Shown piece by piece: positions 42,999 through 52,852 of a DNA stretch of 64,000 nucleotides. Below the pieces are notes generated by a model that saw only the letters and a list, made by a program, of their open reading frames with translations, ran no database searches and was not told where the DNA came from. The number at the start of each line of letters is the position of its first letter. Positions within the stretch are counted from its first letter, which is position 1. The translations under genes were made by a program, and so were the position numbers. This DNA is from Chloroflexota bacterium (GTDB lineage: Bacteria; Chloroflexota; Dehalococcoidia; Lucifugimonadales; GCA-2719675), in contig PBID01000016.1 in the NCBI GenBank assembly GCA_002719675.1, positions 66,837 through 130,836 of the forward strand. Reading direction: 5' to 3'.

Positions 42999-44701
42999 AG
43001 TTGGATTTTCATTTTGATTTTTTCAATAGCAGTTTCAAAAGAGACTAATTCTTGTTTCCCTGATTTTCTTTCTTGAATTTCAACTTGTTGATTTTTTAAA
43101 TTTCTTTCACTTAAGACAATTCTAAATGGTAATCCTAGAAGATCTGAATCTTTGAATTTAACACCAGGTGATTCATCTCTGTCATCGTATAAAATATCTA
43201 AACCACAATCCATTAGATTTGAGTAAAATTCCTCTCCAATTTTTCGGATATTTTCTTGCTTGGTATTTATCACAGAAAGCATTGCATCAAAAGGAGCTAT
43301 AGATTTAGGAAAAATTATTCCTTTTTGATCATTATTTTGTTCTATTACAGCCGAGAGCAATCTTCCTATACCAATTCCATAGCATCCCATAATTATGGGA
43401 ATTTGTTTGTTTTCAGAATTAATATACATTGCCCCTAATTTTTCGGAATATTTTGTTCCTAATTTAAATACATGCCCAACCTCGATGCCTTTTTTTAGGT
43501 CAAGTTTATTATTGCATTTTACACATAAATCTTGAGGTTTAGCTAGAGCTATGTCACTAACAATATCTGAAGAAAAATCTCTTGGATAATTGGAATTTTT
43601 ATAATGGAAGTTTTCTTTATTGGAACCTATTATATAGTTGTTTCCAAAATTTAGTGAAGTATCTACAATAATTTTTATATTTTTCAGCTGAATTGGAGAA
43701 GCAAATCCGTATGGGATATTTAGATTAGATAGTTCTTCGGATGTAGCTAATCTTAAATCTTTGCCATCATTTAGATTACTTAATTTTGTTTCGTTGACAT
43801 CTAAATCACCACGAATAATTGCAGCTAGGGGCTGGTTGTTAGAATCTAAATATATTAATGTTTTGATCATTTTGTCGGGATCTAAAGATAAATTTTTTGT
43901 CAATGATTCAATTGTTTTAATTTCTGGAGTATGAATTTCTTCTAACGGCAGAATTTTTTCTGATATTGTTTTTTGTTTTATTCGAACGAATTCTGCTTTT
44001 TCAGAGTTGGCAGCATAATCACATTTTGAACATTTCAATATCGTATCTTCGCCTATACTAGAAACAGCCATAAATTCATGAGATGCTTGCCCACCTATGG
44101 CACCACTGTCGGCTTCTACTTTGATGGTTTCAAGTCCTATTCTATTGTAGATATTTTCATATGCAGCAATCATTGCATTGTAGTTTTGATCTAGACCTTC
44201 ATTAGAAATATCAAAAGAATAAGCATCTTTCATGTCAAATTCTCGTACTCTAATTAGTCCTCCTCTAGGTCGTGTTTCATCTCGGAATTTTGTTTGTATC
44301 TGGTATATTAAAAGAGGTAGATCTTTATATGTATTAACATGGGTTTTTACCATAAGAGTTAATACTTCTTCATGAGTGGGGGCCATAACTAATTTTCTTT
44401 TTCTTCGATCTGAAAGTTTAAATAAGTCTGATCCAAATATTTCTGTTCTACCACTAAGATCCCAGATTTCTTGAGGTTGCAGGACTGGCATTCTAATCTC
44501 TTGTCCACCAGCTTTGTCAATTTCATTACGAACTATATTTTCAATTTTTTTTAGTGATCTCCAAGCAATAGGCATATAACTATATATTCCTGAAGCAACT
44601 TGGTGAATCAGGCCTGATTTAATTAATAATTGATGACTAATTAATTCTGCGTCACCGGATGTTTCTTTTTGAGTTTTTCCGAAATTTTTACTAAGTTTCA
44701 T
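42995..44701 (-). CDS. proS: Prolyl-tRNA synthetase, bacterial type
   Basis: 568 residues, class II. Motifs: LIKSGLIHQVASGIYSYMP in parts (about 27-45), EIRMPVLQPQEIW, FGSDLFKLSDRRKR (about 89), APTHEEVLT motif 2 region with FRDETRPRGGLIRVREF in parts (about 138-154), and the motif 3 GCYGIGIGRL (about 438). Between motifs 2 and 3 (about 225-395) lies the YbaK-like editing insertion that removes mischarged alanine. This marks the bacterial rather than the archaeal/eukaryotic type. It is followed by the Asp-box gene in an ATGA overlap, with ispG 15 bp upstream. Confidence 0.96.
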   Translation of the reverse strand: MKLSKNFGKTQKETSGDAELISHQLLIKSGLIHQVASGIYSYMPIAWRSLKKIENIVRNEIDKAGGQEIRMPVLQPQEIWDLSGRTEIFGSDLFKLSDRRKRKLVMAPTHEEVLTLMVKTHVNTYKDLPLLIYQIQTKFRDETRPRGGLIRVREFDMKDAYSFDISNEGLDQNYNAMIAAYENIYNRIGLETIKVEADSGAIGGQASHEFMAVSSIGEDTILKCSKCDYAANSEKAEFVRIKQKTISEKILPLEEIHTPEIKTIESLTKNLSLDPDKMIKTLIYLDSNNQPLAAIIRGDLDVNETKLSNLNDGKDLRLATSEELSNLNIPYGFASPIQLKNIKIIVDTSLNFGNNYIIGSNKENFHYKNSNYPRDFSSDIVSDIALAKPQDLCVKCNNKLDLKKGIEVGHVFKLGTKYSEKLGAMYINSENKQIPIIMGCYGIGIGRLLSAVIEQNNDQKGIIFPKSIAPFDAMLSVINTKQENIRKIGEEFYSNLMDCGLDILYDDRDESPGVKFKDSDLLGLPFRIVLSERNLKNQQVEIQERKSGKQELVSFETAIEKIKMKIQL

Positions 44702-44716
44702 TTTGTGTTTTGGGAT

Positions 44717-45877
44717 TTAAGAAATTTTTTGCATTTCTTTTTCAACAGATTTGATTTCTTGTATTAATGATGTAAGCATTTCATCTTCGTTAACGATTTT
44801 TGATTTTTTACCTTTTCTAAATATAATTGCTTTTCCTGCGCCTGCGGCAATTCCTACATCAGCATCTTTAGCTTCGCCTGGGCCGTTAACTTCACATCCC
44901 ATCACAGCGACCTTAACAGGAGTTTTAATTTCTTTTAGCATATTTTCGACTGATTTTGCAAGCGAGACAACGTCTACATCAGCCCTGCCACAGCTAGGGC
45001 AAGCTACTAGTACGGGAGAATTTTTTCTTAATTCAAGTGATTTTAATATTTCGAATCCTGTAGAAATCTCTTCTGTAGGATCATCGCTTAAGGAGACACG
45101 AATAGTATCTCCTATTCCTTCATATAATAGAATACCTAATCCGATAGAACTTCTAATTGATCCTGATTTTAATGTTCCAGATTCAGTGATTCCTAAATGA
45201 AAAGGATAAGGCACAAGTCGTGACATTCTTTTGTAAGCTTCAACAGTTGTAGAAATATCAAATGATTTTAGAGAGATTTTGATTGAATCAAAACCTAAGT
45301 TCTCTAATATTTCTATTTCCCATAAAGCTGTATTAATCATATGATCTACAGCTGAATATTCACCTTTAGCTTCAGAAGAAGATTTTGGCAATTTGTTCAC
45401 GCCGTCTTTATGTCTAGAAGTACCTCTACTTAAGCCTATGGAACCCACAGGAGGTAAACTTCCAAAATTCACTCCTATTCTAATTGGAATTTGTCTAGCT
45501 TTTGCTTCTTTAACAATTAATTTAACTTTACTAGAGTCTCGTATATTTCCAGGATTTAATCTTAAACAATCAATACCATTTTCAATTGATTTAAGGGCTA
45601 ATTCATGATGGAAATGGATGTCAGCTACTAAAGGAATATTGATTTGTTTTTTGATTTCTGAGATGGCTTCTGCAGATTCAATATCTGGAATCGCACATCT
45701 TACAATTTCGCAACCTGATTTTTGTAAGTCTTTAATTTGATTTACAGTTGCTGTAATGTTTTTTGTGTCAGTTTTTGTCATAGATTGAACAGAAATAGGA
45801 GCATCCCCTCCAATTTTGACATCTCCGACAAAAACAGGTTTTGTGATTCGTCTTGGTTTCAATTTTTCTCTCTTCAA
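44717..45877 (-). CDS. ispG: 4-hydroxy-3-methylbut-2-enyl-diphosphate synthase
   Basis: 386 residues. MEP pathway enzyme converting MEcPP to HMBPP with a [4Fe-4S] cluster. N-terminal TIM barrel: PISVQSMTKTDTKN (about 28), CEIVRCAIPD (about 55), LVADIHFHHELAL (about 84), LRLNPGNI. C-terminal cluster residues: CPSCGRADVD (about 288) and GCEVNGPGEA (about 325). Length is the short bacterial type without the plant/chlamydial insert. It lies in the dxr-rseP-ispG-proS run. Confidence 0.96.
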   Translation of the reverse strand: MKREKLKPRRITKPVFVGDVKIGGDAPISVQSMTKTDTKNITATVNQIKDLQKSGCEIVRCAIPDIESAEAISEIKKQINIPLVADIHFHHELALKSIENGIDCLRLNPGNIRDSSKVKLIVKEAKARQIPIRIGVNFGSLPPVGSIGLSRGTSRHKDGVNKLPKSSSEAKGEYSAVDHMINTALWEIEILENLGFDSIKISLKSFDISTTVEAYKRMSRLVPYPFHLGITESGTLKSGSIRSSIGLGILLYEGIGDTIRVSLSDDPTEEISTGFEILKSLELRKNSPVLVACPSCGRADVDVVSLAKSVENMLKEIKTPVKVAVMGCEVNGPGEAKDADVGIAAGAGKAIIFRKGKKSKIVNEDEMLTSLIQEIKSVEKEMQKIS

Positions 45878-45928
45878 AAAAATTATAGATCCAGCATCAA
45901 TTAAGCAATTATCTCATTTATATTTCAA

Positions 45929-47110
45929 TCAGAAAATTTTTTCACCACTTATAATTCTTGCTATATCTAAGTAACTCAATACTAATATTAAACTAATTAA
46001 TCCAAGAAATCCTAGAATATGAATCAGGTTTTCTTTTTGGGAAGATAATTTTTTACCTTTTCTCAGTAATTCTATTATAACAAAAAGAAGTCTACCTCCA
46101 TCTAATGAGGGAATGGGAAGTAAATTTAAGATTCCAAGGCTAATGCTTAAAAAGCCTACAAAGTTGAGTAGAGGTGTTATACCAAAAGAGGCTATTTGAC
46201 CAGTTGCTTGGGCTATACCAATTGGGCCAGTGAAATTTGCTTCTGAAGTACTATTTTTCCATCCTAAAATAGACATTGAAAAAATATTTTTAAATTGTTG
46301 GAATCCTTTGGAAAATGCTTTTTGTGGAGGGTCGTTTGTTTTTATTTGTTTTGGATTTGATAATCCTATAGTAATTCCAATTGGCCCTTCTTGTATGCGG
46401 TCTCCTAAGTTGATGTTTGCATTAATTTTTTGTGCTTTAATTAATGAAATTTCTTTTAATGGATCTACTACATCTTGAACTACAATGCGCTTTGGAGGAT
46501 TTTCTCTAGGAATTAATTTTATTTGTTCAATTGTTGAAGTTTCTGGAGAAGATTTAATTCCAGATAAATTAGATGATTTTCTGACATTTAATGTTATAGT
46601 TTTGCCTAAATTATTATTGGTAGATTGGACAAGATGAGTATGATTAAGCAATTTTTTTTGATTTACTGAAACAATTATATCTCCAGTTTTTAAGCCTGAA
46701 GAATCGGCTGGAGAATTAGGAGAGACCTCTACGATTGTTACCGCACCATAGATTTGATTGTGAGGAAATAAAAACATTGTTGAAAAAAGTATTATTGGGA
46801 AAAGTAAATTGATTATTGCGCCTGAAGATAAAATTATGATTCTTTTGTAAATTTTTTGTTGGGAGAAATCGTTGGGTTTTTTTTCATTTGGGTCGTCTGA
46901 TAATTTTACAAACCCTCCTATAGGAATTGCATTAATTGAATACAATGTTCCTCTATATTTAAATCCTATTATTTTGGGAGGATATCCAATCCCAAATTCA
47001 TCTACTTTTACTCCGAAATATTTTGCAGTTAAAAAATGACCTAATTCATGAATTACTATCAAGAAAGTTAGAATTGGTATTATTAATATCCAATTGGGTA
47101 GGAGAAGCAT
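45929..47110 (-). CDS. rseP: Site-2 protease, M50 family (RseP-like)
   Basis: 393 residues, an intramembrane zinc metalloprotease. HELGH zinc motif in TFLIVIHELGHFL (about 18-30), a PDZ domain in the middle (about 115-190, with GLKTGDIIVSVNQKK) and the second active-site motif NLLPIPSLDGGRLLF (about 328) giving the zinc Asp. Four membrane segments fit the family. It cleaves membrane-bound anti-sigma factors or leftover signal peptides; no anti-sigma gene is in the window. It lies 1 bp downstream of dxr, a common arrangement. Confidence 0.93.
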   Translation of the reverse strand: MLLLPNWILIIPILTFLIVIHELGHFLTAKYFGVKVDEFGIGYPPKIIGFKYRGTLYSINAIPIGGFVKLSDDPNEKKPNDFSQQKIYKRIIILSSGAIINLLFPIILFSTMFLFPHNQIYGAVTIVEVSPNSPADSSGLKTGDIIVSVNQKKLLNHTHLVQSTNNNLGKTITLNVRKSSNLSGIKSSPETSTIEQIKLIPRENPPKRIVVQDVVDPLKEISLIKAQKINANINLGDRIQEGPIGITIGLSNPKQIKTNDPPQKAFSKGFQQFKNIFSMSILGWKNSTSEANFTGPIGIAQATGQIASFGITPLLNFVGFLSISLGILNLLPIPSLDGGRLLFVIIELLRKGKKLSSQKENLIHILGFLGLISLILVLSYLDIARIISGEKIF

Positions 47111-47111
47111 T

Positions 47112-48257
47112 TTAAAGTTCCTTTGCCAATTGATATCCCTCTTCTTTTGCCCAATTATAAGAGTCTATTATTTGGTGAATATTTGGATTATCTTTTGGTT
47201 TATGGGTAGAAAGAGTTTTTTCAATTAAGGTGTATATTTGATTGAATTTTATTTTGTTTTTAAGAAATAATTCTACAGCTGTTTCATCAATTCCACATAA
47301 TGCTGCAGGCCAAGTTTCATTTAATTTGAGAAATTCTAAAGCGAGGTCAAAACAAGGATATTTTTGTTGTTCAATTTTTATAAAGTTTAATTGGTTAATT
47401 TTTGTAAGGTCTAGCCTTGTTAATTTTGGATTGATCTGTCTTTTTTGTTCAAACAATGCATATTGAATTGGCAATCTCATATCTGGGTGACTAAGCTGAG
47501 CTTTTATTGATCCATCGTCAAATTCAACCATAGAATGGATAATGCTTTCAGGGTGCATCACAACATCGATTTGTTCCCATCCAATGTTGAAAAGCCAATG
47601 AGACTCTGCTACCTCAAGAGCTTTGTTAATCATTGTAGAGGAATCAATAGTTATCTTGCCTCCCATTTTCCAATTTGGATGATTTAAAACTTGTTCAGGA
47701 GTTAAGTTAGAATAATTATTAGTTTTTTCGTTTCTTACTGCACCACCTGATGCTGTTAAAATCAATTTATTCACTCCGGAATCTTCACCTTTTATACATT
47801 GCCAAATTGCATTTGGTTCACTATCAAGAGGGTAAATATTGACATCATTTTTTTTAGCTAATTGAGAAATCAATTTTCCTGCAATGACAATTGATTCTTT
47901 ATTTGCAAGACCAATATTTTTTTTTGAATTGATAGCTTCAATAATTGGTTTTAAGCTAGAACAACCATTAGTAGCAGCGATCACAATGTCTACATCTGGG
48001 TCTTTAACCATATCTTCCATTAATATATTCGAGTATGAAAAATGCTTCAAAAAATGCTTGTTTGGTGAACTAGGGTTGAATGAAATTGATTTCGGAGAAA
48101 ATTCTTCAATTTGATTTTTGAGACAAGCAATATTATTATTTGCAGCTAGTCCTATAACTTTGAAATTATTTGGGAATGATCTAACTATATCAAGGGTTTG
48201 TGTACCAATAGAACCGGTTGACCCAAGAATAGCTAAACCTTTTTTTTTGATTACCAT
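47112..48257 (-). CDS. dxr: 1-deoxy-D-xylulose 5-phosphate reductoisomerase
   Basis: First committed step of the MEP pathway (DXP to MEP, NADPH). 381 residues. Motifs: AILGSTGSIGTQTLD (about 9), GLANKESIVIAG (about 116), DSEPNAIWQC metal site (about 144-153), LTASGGAVR (about 166), MGGKITIDSSTMINKALE in parts (about 197-214) and MHPESIIHSMVEF (about 235). The start overlaps the cdsA stop by 7 bases, implying translational coupling. Confidence 0.96.
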   Translation of the reverse strand: MVIKKKGLAILGSTGSIGTQTLDIVRSFPNNFKVIGLAANNNIACLKNQIEEFSPKSISFNPSSPNKHFLKHFSYSNILMEDMVKDPDVDIVIAATNGCSSLKPIIEAINSKKNIGLANKESIVIAGKLISQLAKKNDVNIYPLDSEPNAIWQCIKGEDSGVNKLILTASGGAVRNEKTNNYSNLTPEQVLNHPNWKMGGKITIDSSTMINKALEVAESHWLFNIGWEQIDVVMHPESIIHSMVEFDDGSIKAQLSHPDMRLPIQYALFEQKRQINPKLTRLDLTKINQLNFIKIEQQKYPCFDLALEFLKLNETWPAALCGIDETAVELFLKNKIKFNQIYTLIEKTLSTHKPKDNPNIHQIIDSYNWAKEEGYQLAKEL

Positions 48258-49087
48258 TTAAGAAAATAATACACTAAAGGTAGGTTAAAAACAATTGAAT
48301 CAATTCTATCTAATACTCCACCGTGACCTGGAATTAAATCACTCGAATTTTTTGTATTTAATAGCCTTTTGATTTTTGATTCCATTAGATCTCCAATTTG
48401 CCCAAAAATACTGATGCCTACACCTAAAAGAAGGATTTTAATTATAGGTATTGAATCTGAGGTGCTTGAAAGTGTTAATTCATAGACTATTGTAGTAGTT
48501 AAAATTGAACCTATAAGATTCGCAATTGATCCTTCCCAAGTTTTTGTGGGGCTGAAAGAAGGTGCCAACATTTTTTTTCCTAAAAACTTTCCAAAAATTA
48601 ACGCAAAGGTGTCTCCTATAGATGTAGATAAAAATATTAGAAGAAGCCATTCGAAACCATTTTGTTCTAAATTTCTGATTATAGGTGCAAAAGCTAATAA
48701 TCCACTTACATAAAATGGCCCACATATTGAAATAATCCAAAATAAAGTTCTACTTTTTTTGTCTAATTTACTGATGCCCAATAAAAGTAATAGCAAAGAA
48801 GTTTTTGCTAATAACCACAGATATACAATGTTTAAATTAATGTTGGAATGAATTCCAGTTGCTGAGAAGATCAATATTGCTCCCCAGGAACTAGTGATAA
48901 TAGGATTTATATGTATGTTTTCTTTTTTTGCCATTTTGCAAATTTCATAGATCGCGAAAAAGGCTATTATAGATGTAAATATTACAAGTATTGGTATGTT
49001 TTTATAAGAATTTATCCAAATAATTAGGATCACTATTGGCAGGCCAACGAGAGTTGTAAGACTTCTTTGTATAAATTTTTCATTCAT
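48251..49087 (-). CDS. cdsA: Phosphatidate cytidylyltransferase
   Basis: 278 residues, polytopic. Makes CDP-diacylglycerol for phospholipids. The C-terminal signature is clear: SPTKTWEGSIANLIGS (about 177), then GQIGDLMESKIKRLLNTKNS (about 230) and IPGHGGVLDRIDSIVFNLP in parts (about 252-270). About eight membrane segments. Located between uppS and dxr, the usual order. Confidence 0.95.
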   Translation of the reverse strand: MNEKFIQRSLTTLVGLPIVILIIWINSYKNIPILVIFTSIIAFFAIYEICKMAKKENIHINPIITSSWGAILIFSATGIHSNINLNIVYLWLLAKTSLLLLLLGISKLDKKSRTLFWIISICGPFYVSGLLAFAPIIRNLEQNGFEWLLLIFLSTSIGDTFALIFGKFLGKKMLAPSFSPTKTWEGSIANLIGSILTTTIVYELTLSSTSDSIPIIKILLLGVGISIFGQIGDLMESKIKRLLNTKNSSDLIPGHGGVLDRIDSIVFNLPLVYYFLKW

Positions 49088-49107
49088 GATCAGAATCTTT
49101 TGGTAGG

Positions 49108-49812
49108 TTAATGTGTTGTTTTGCCATAACGCCTATGTCTTTCATTGTAATCTAATAATGCTTTTTTCATTTCTGTCTCATTAAAATCAGGCCATTTTAC
49201 TTCAGTACAATAAAATTCAGCGTAATGAGATTTCCATAGGAAAAAATTACTTAAACGCATTTCTCCAGATGTTCTTATTATTAGATCTACGTTAGGTAAT
49301 TGACCCGAGTATAAGTATTCTTCAAAAAATTCTTGATTAATTTCATCAATATCAGGTTTCTCTTTTATGATTTTTTTTACTGCATCCAGTATTTCTTCCC
49401 TTCCTCCAAAATCGAAAACAATATTTAGGTTCATCTTAGTATTATCTTTAGTAAAATTTTCAGCTTTTTGTATTTTTTCTTGAATGTTTTTTGATAATCT
49501 ATCTGGTCTTCCGATGTGTCTAACTCTAATGTTTTGATTTTTAAACCGTTGAATATCTTCGTCTAATGCTTGGTCCATGAGACTTAACAGGTATTTAATT
49601 TCTGAATTATTTCTTTGCCAATTTTCGTTTGAAAAAGCAAATAAGGATAAATTTTTAATTCCGAAGGTCAATGCATGATTTACAACAGAATAAATGTTTT
49701 TCAGGCCTGCATAATGCCCTTCTTTTCGGGACAAACCTTTTTCAATTGCCCATCTTCCGTTTCCATCCATGATAATTGCTATATGATTAGGTTTATCTTT
49801 TAATGGTGTCAT
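49108..49812 (-). CDS. uppS: Undecaprenyl diphosphate synthase
   Basis: cis-prenyltransferase making the C55 lipid carrier for cell-wall and surface glycans. 234 residues. Motifs: HIAIIMDGNGRWA (about 10-22) with the catalytic Asp, GHYAGLKN (about 32), FAFSNENWQR (about 59), FDFGGREEI (about 128) and LIIRTSGEMRLSNFFLWKS in parts (about 175-193). It needs IPP from the dxr/ispG/ispH route. Confidence 0.95.
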   Translation of the reverse strand: MTPLKDKPNHIAIIMDGNGRWAIEKGLSRKEGHYAGLKNIYSVVNHALTFGIKNLSLFAFSNENWQRNNSEIKYLLSLMDQALDEDIQRFKNQNIRVRHIGRPDRLSKNIQEKIQKAENFTKDNTKMNLNIVFDFGGREEILDAVKKIIKEKPDIDEINQEFFEEYLYSGQLPNVDLIIRTSGEMRLSNFFLWKSHYAEFYCTEVKWPDFNETEMKKALLDYNERHRRYGKTTH

Positions 49813-49820
49813 AGGTGGAA

Positions 49821-50390
49821 TTATTTATCGATTTCCATGATTTCATTAATTTTTGTTTTGGTTATATTTTCTACTTTATCAGTGAATGTACTAGTGATTG
49901 ATTGAAGATCAGATTGTACAGTTTTACTTTCATCTTGAGATAATGATTTGTTTTTTTCCATATCTCTAAATTTATTCAAGTAATTTTTTCGAATATTTCT
50001 AATAGTTACGTTTGTGTCTTCGGATTTTTTGTTAACCATTTTTACCAAAGTTTGTCTTCGCTCTGTAGATAAGGGAGGTATATTGATTCGAATCATAGAT
50101 CCATCATTATTAGGAGAGAGACCTAGGTCCGAGATTTGTATAGCACGTTCAATTTCTTTAATGGATTGTTTATCCCATGGTTGTATAAACAATGACATTG
50201 GTTCAGGTGTAGATATTGTACATAATTGCGTAAGAGGTGTTAGTGTTCCATAATAATCAACTTTAATATTTTGCAATAATTTGGGATCTGCTCTGCCTGT
50301 TCTTATTGAAGATAGTTCAGTTTCATAAAAAGCTATAGCTTTTTCCATTTCATTTTTTGTCTGATTGAGAGTTTCTGTTTCTATTGACAT
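49821..50390 (-). CDS. frr: Ribosome recycling factor
   Basis: 189 residues from ATG 50390, which has GGGGAG 6 nt upstream; an upstream in-frame start at 50423 would add 11 residues without such a site. Splits the post-termination ribosome with EF-G. Marks: SSIRTGRADPKLL (about 28), ISTPEPMSLFIQPWD (about 72), GLSPNNDGSMIRI (about 99), PPLSTERRQTLVK (about 115) and the long basic helices. Standard length about 185. Confidence 0.95.
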   Translation of the reverse strand: MSIETETLNQTKNEMEKAIAFYETELSSIRTGRADPKLLQNIKVDYYGTLTPLTQLCTISTPEPMSLFIQPWDKQSIKEIERAIQISDLGLSPNNDGSMIRINIPPLSTERRQTLVKMVNKKSEDTNVTIRNIRKNYLNKFRDMEKNKSLSQDESKTVQSDLQSITSTFTDKVENITKTKINEIMEIDK

Positions 50391-50448
50391 TTTGTACTCC
50401 CCATATTTATTTTGTAATAACAAAGTGAATTCAATTCAAGTGATGAAA

Positions 50449-51180
50449 TCATTCATTTTTAACTATTGATCCAATTTTCATTCCAGATATTGCTTCTAAT
50501 AAACTATTTTTTTTAAATATATCGAATACTATGATAGGTATTTTATTGTCCATACAAAGAGAAAGAGCTGTAGTATCCATTACGTCAAGACGTTTTTCTA
50601 AGACTTCTCTATGAGTAATAGAGTCATATTTTTTTGCATTTTTTATTACGTTAGGATCCTGTTCATAGATACCATCTGCTTTGTGTTTAGCCATTAATAA
50701 AATTTTTGCATCTATTTCGGTAGCCCTTAAAGCAGCAGCAGTGTCAGTGGTCATAAATGGATTTCCAGTTCCAGAAGCAAAAATTACAACTCTAGATTTT
50801 TCAAGGTGTCTTATTGCTCTTCTTCGGATGTAAGGTTCGGCAACTTGCGCTACATTTATAGCAGTTTGTGTTCTGGTTTTCACATTATTTTTTCTTTCAA
50901 GAGCGTCTTGCAATGCAAGAGCATTAATTATTGTTGCTAACATTCCAGCGTAATCTGCTTGTGCTCTATCCATGCCTTCTTTTTGTGCCTGTGCGCCTCT
51001 CCAAATATTTCCACCACCAACCACTATCCCAATTTCTACTCCAAGTTTGTAAACTGTTTTGATTTCTGAAGCCATATAGTCTAGAGAATCTCGATCGATT
51101 GTGTATCCATCATGGATGCTTTTAAAGGACTCTCCGCTAAGTTTTAGAAGGATTCTTGAATATTTTGCTGAAGGTTTCAA
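50449..51180 (-). CDS. pyrH: Uridylate kinase
   Basis: Phosphorylates UMP to UDP. 243 residues of the amino-acid-kinase fold: [12 protein letters not shown] (about 10), [15 protein letters not shown] (about 53), [20 protein letters not shown] in parts (about 71-90), [16 protein letters not shown] (about 133) and the late [11 protein letters not shown]-like stretch. Sits between tsf and frr in the conserved order, 5 bp from the tsf stop. Confidence 0.96.
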   Translation of the reverse strand: MKPSAKYSRILLKLSGESFKSIHDGYTIDRDSLDYMASEIKTVYKLGVEIGIVVGGGNIWRGAQAQKEGMDRAQADYAGMLATIINALALQDALERKNNVKTRTQTAINVAQVAEPYIRRRAIRHLEKSRVVIFASGTGNPFMTTDTAAALRATEIDAKILLMAKHKADGIYEQDPNVIKNAKKYDSITHREVLEKRLDVMDTTALSLCMDNKIPIIVFDIFKKNSLLEAISGMKIGSIVKNE

Positions 51181-51185
51181 TATTT

Positions 51186-51689
51186 TCAGTCTCCTAGAGA
51201 GAATCGTGTGAATCTACGAACTTTAATATTTTCTCCGACTTTTACTATAGTTTGTTGAACTAAATCATTAATTGATATTTCTGGATCTTTGATAAATGTT
51301 TGTTTTAGTAGAACATCTTCATCTTCGTTTATATCATCTTCCTTATTAGAATCAGATATTTCGATAATTTTTGGATTCATTGCTGCGACTTGCATGGCTA
51401 AATCGTGGGCAAGTAATTTGAAATCTTCAGTCCTTGCAACAAAATCTGTTTCGCAACTAATTTCAACAATAGATCCAACTTTACCGCCGTTGTGAATATA
51501 GGATTCAATTAAACCTTCATTTGTTTCACGGGAGGCTTTTTTTGCTGCAGTAGCTATGCCTTTACTTTTAAGAAATTCTTCAGCTTTTGTTAAATCTCCA
51601 TTACTTTTTTCTAATGCTTCCTTGCAATCTATGATTCCAGCGCTAGTCTTGTCTCTTAATTGTTTTATAGTTGATGCTGATACTTTCAT
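51186..51689 (-). CDS. tsf: Elongation factor Ts, short form
   Basis: Nucleotide exchange factor for EF-Tu. 167 residues against about 280-300 in E. coli. The N-terminal UBA-like domain is present ([20 protein letters not shown], about 7-26), followed by one core subdomain with [18 protein letters not shown] (about 69-86), which carries the TDFVA contact to EF-Tu. The second core subdomain and coiled-coil insertion of the long form are reduced to [14 protein letters not shown]. Short EF-Ts also occurs in Thermus and, as I recall, Chloroflexota. It ends properly and is not a truncation. Confidence 0.94.
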   Translation of the reverse strand: MKVSASTIKQLRDKTSAGIIDCKEALEKSNGDLTKAEEFLKSKGIATAAKKASRETNEGLIESYIHNGGKVGSIVEISCETDFVARTEDFKLLAHDLAMQVAAMNPKIIEISDSNKEDDINEDEDVLLKQTFIKDPEISINDLVQQTIVKVGENIKVRRFTRFSLGD

Positions 51690-51708
51690 TTAGATACCTT
51701 GATAATAC

Positions 51709-52788
51709 TTAACTTTCTTTTTCAGGAGTAGGTTTTTTATTTCCAGATTCTTTTTCAGGAGTAGGTTTTTTATTTCCAGACTCTTTTTTAGGAGCAGGGT
51801 TTTTACTTTCAGGTTCTTTTTTAGGAGTAGGTTTTTTAGATGTCTCATCTTTATTTTTTTCATCTTTTTCAGAAGAAATTTTTTGTTTTTCAGCTTTTTC
51901 GATTTCTTTTTGTTTAGCTATTTCAGCTAATTTTTCTAATCTTAACTGACATCCATAAATATAGTTGTCAACAATTAAAGATGTTGCAAGCTGAATAGAT
52001 CGGATAGCATCGTCGTTTCCAGGTAAAACATGTGCTACCGGAGTTGGATCCCCATCTGTATCTACTAGAGCAATAATTGGGATATTTAATTTGCTAGCCT
52101 CTTTAACAGCAATATCTTCTTTAGCAATATCAACAATAAACAGAGCATCAGGAATCTTTTTCATATCTTTGATTCCGCCGAAATGTTTTTGCAATCTTGA
52201 TAAATTCTTTTCAATTTTTTGAGTTTCACGTTTTGTTAATTCAAAAATGGATTTTGTTTGAGGTTTGTTTCCAGATTTATTGCTCTCCAGTTTATTTAGA
52301 TCGCTAATTCTTTTTTTGATTGTTTCAAAGTTTGTTAAAGTACCACCTAGCCAGCGGTTAGTAACGTAAAATCCTCCCGCTTTGTTAGCACCATTTATTA
52401 TCGATTCTTGTGCTTGTTTTTTAGTTCCAACAAATAATATTTTTCCACCACTCAAGCCTAATTCCATAACAAATTTGGCAACTTCTTTGGTTAAACGTAA
52501 AGTTTGTTGGAGGTCAATAATATGTATTCCGTTTCTTTCAGCAAAAATATATTTTTTCATTTTTGGATTCCATCTTTTCCTTTGGTGCCCAAAATGAACT
52601 CCTGCTTCCAATAAAGCTTTCATTGTTATCGGTTTGGGAGGATTTTCAACAGAAATATTTCCGTCAGATTGACCAGTACTTTTAGATTGGTCAAGGTTTT
52701 GTTGACCAGTATCTATAGTTTCATTTTTTTTAGATGTTTCAACATCTAGAGATTCAGTTCCTACATTTTCTGTAGCTTCTTGTTCCAT
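51709..52788 (-). CDS. rpsB: Ribosomal protein S2 with long N- and C-terminal extensions
   Basis: 359 residues against about 230-260 normally. The S2 core is about 52-295: MKALLEAGVHFGHQRKRWNP, then LFVGTKKQAQESI, GGFYVTNRWLGGTLTNF and IVDIAKEDIAVKEA. An acidic/polar N-terminal extension of about 50 residues (MEQEATENVGTESLDVETS) precedes it; AGGT before ATG 52788 supports that start. The C-terminus is a Lys/Pro/Glu tail with 11-residue repeats (GNKKPTPEKES). Both extensions are probably disordered and surface-exposed. tsf follows 19 bp downstream. Confidence 0.95.
   Translation of the reverse strand: MEQEATENVGTESLDVETSKKNETIDTGQQNLDQSKSTGQSDGNISVENPPKPITMKALLEAGVHFGHQRKRWNPKMKKYIFAERNGIHIIDLQQTLRLTKEVAKFVMELGLSGGKILFVGTKKQAQESIINGANKAGGFYVTNRWLGGTLTNFETIKKRISDLNKLESNKSGNKPQTKSIFELTKRETQKIEKNLSRLQKHFGGIKDMKKIPDALFIVDIAKEDIAVKEASKLNIPIIALVDTDGDPTPVAHVLPGNDDAIRSIQLATSLIVDNYIYGCQLRLEKLAEIAKQKEIEKAEKQKISSEKDEKNKDETSKKPTPKKEPESKNPAPKKESGNKKPTPEKESGNKKPTPEKES
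51712..51846 (-). repeat. 33-bp tandem repeat in the rpsB tail
   Basis: About four units of 33 bp encode GNKKPTPEKES-like 11-residue repeats. The last two are nearly identical in DNA; the earlier ones have diverged (KNPAPKKES, KKPTPKKEPES). In-frame unit length means copy number can change without breaking the gene. Confidence 0.8.
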
Positions 52789-52823
52789 TTGATTTACCTG
52801 CCTATATCAGTACAAAGATTTAT

Positions 52824-52852
52824 ACTATACTTCCTCAACATATGTTTGGAAA
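52824..52852 (-). promoter_or_regulatory. Candidate promoter of the rpsB operon
   Basis: On the minus strand: -35 TTTCCA (52847-52852), 17-bp spacer, -10 TATAGT (52824-52829), 35 bp upstream of the rpsB start. It would drive rpsB-tsf-pyrH-frr and probably genes further downstream. Confidence 0.45.

Noticed and set aside
44751-45200. 149-codon antisense frame inside ispG
   Set aside because: The opposite strand encodes the IspG cluster-binding region; no ribosome site for the antisense frame.
51186-51689. Truncated tsf pseudogene
   Set aside because: The short protein is complete, keeps TDFVA and ends like other short EF-Ts proteins.
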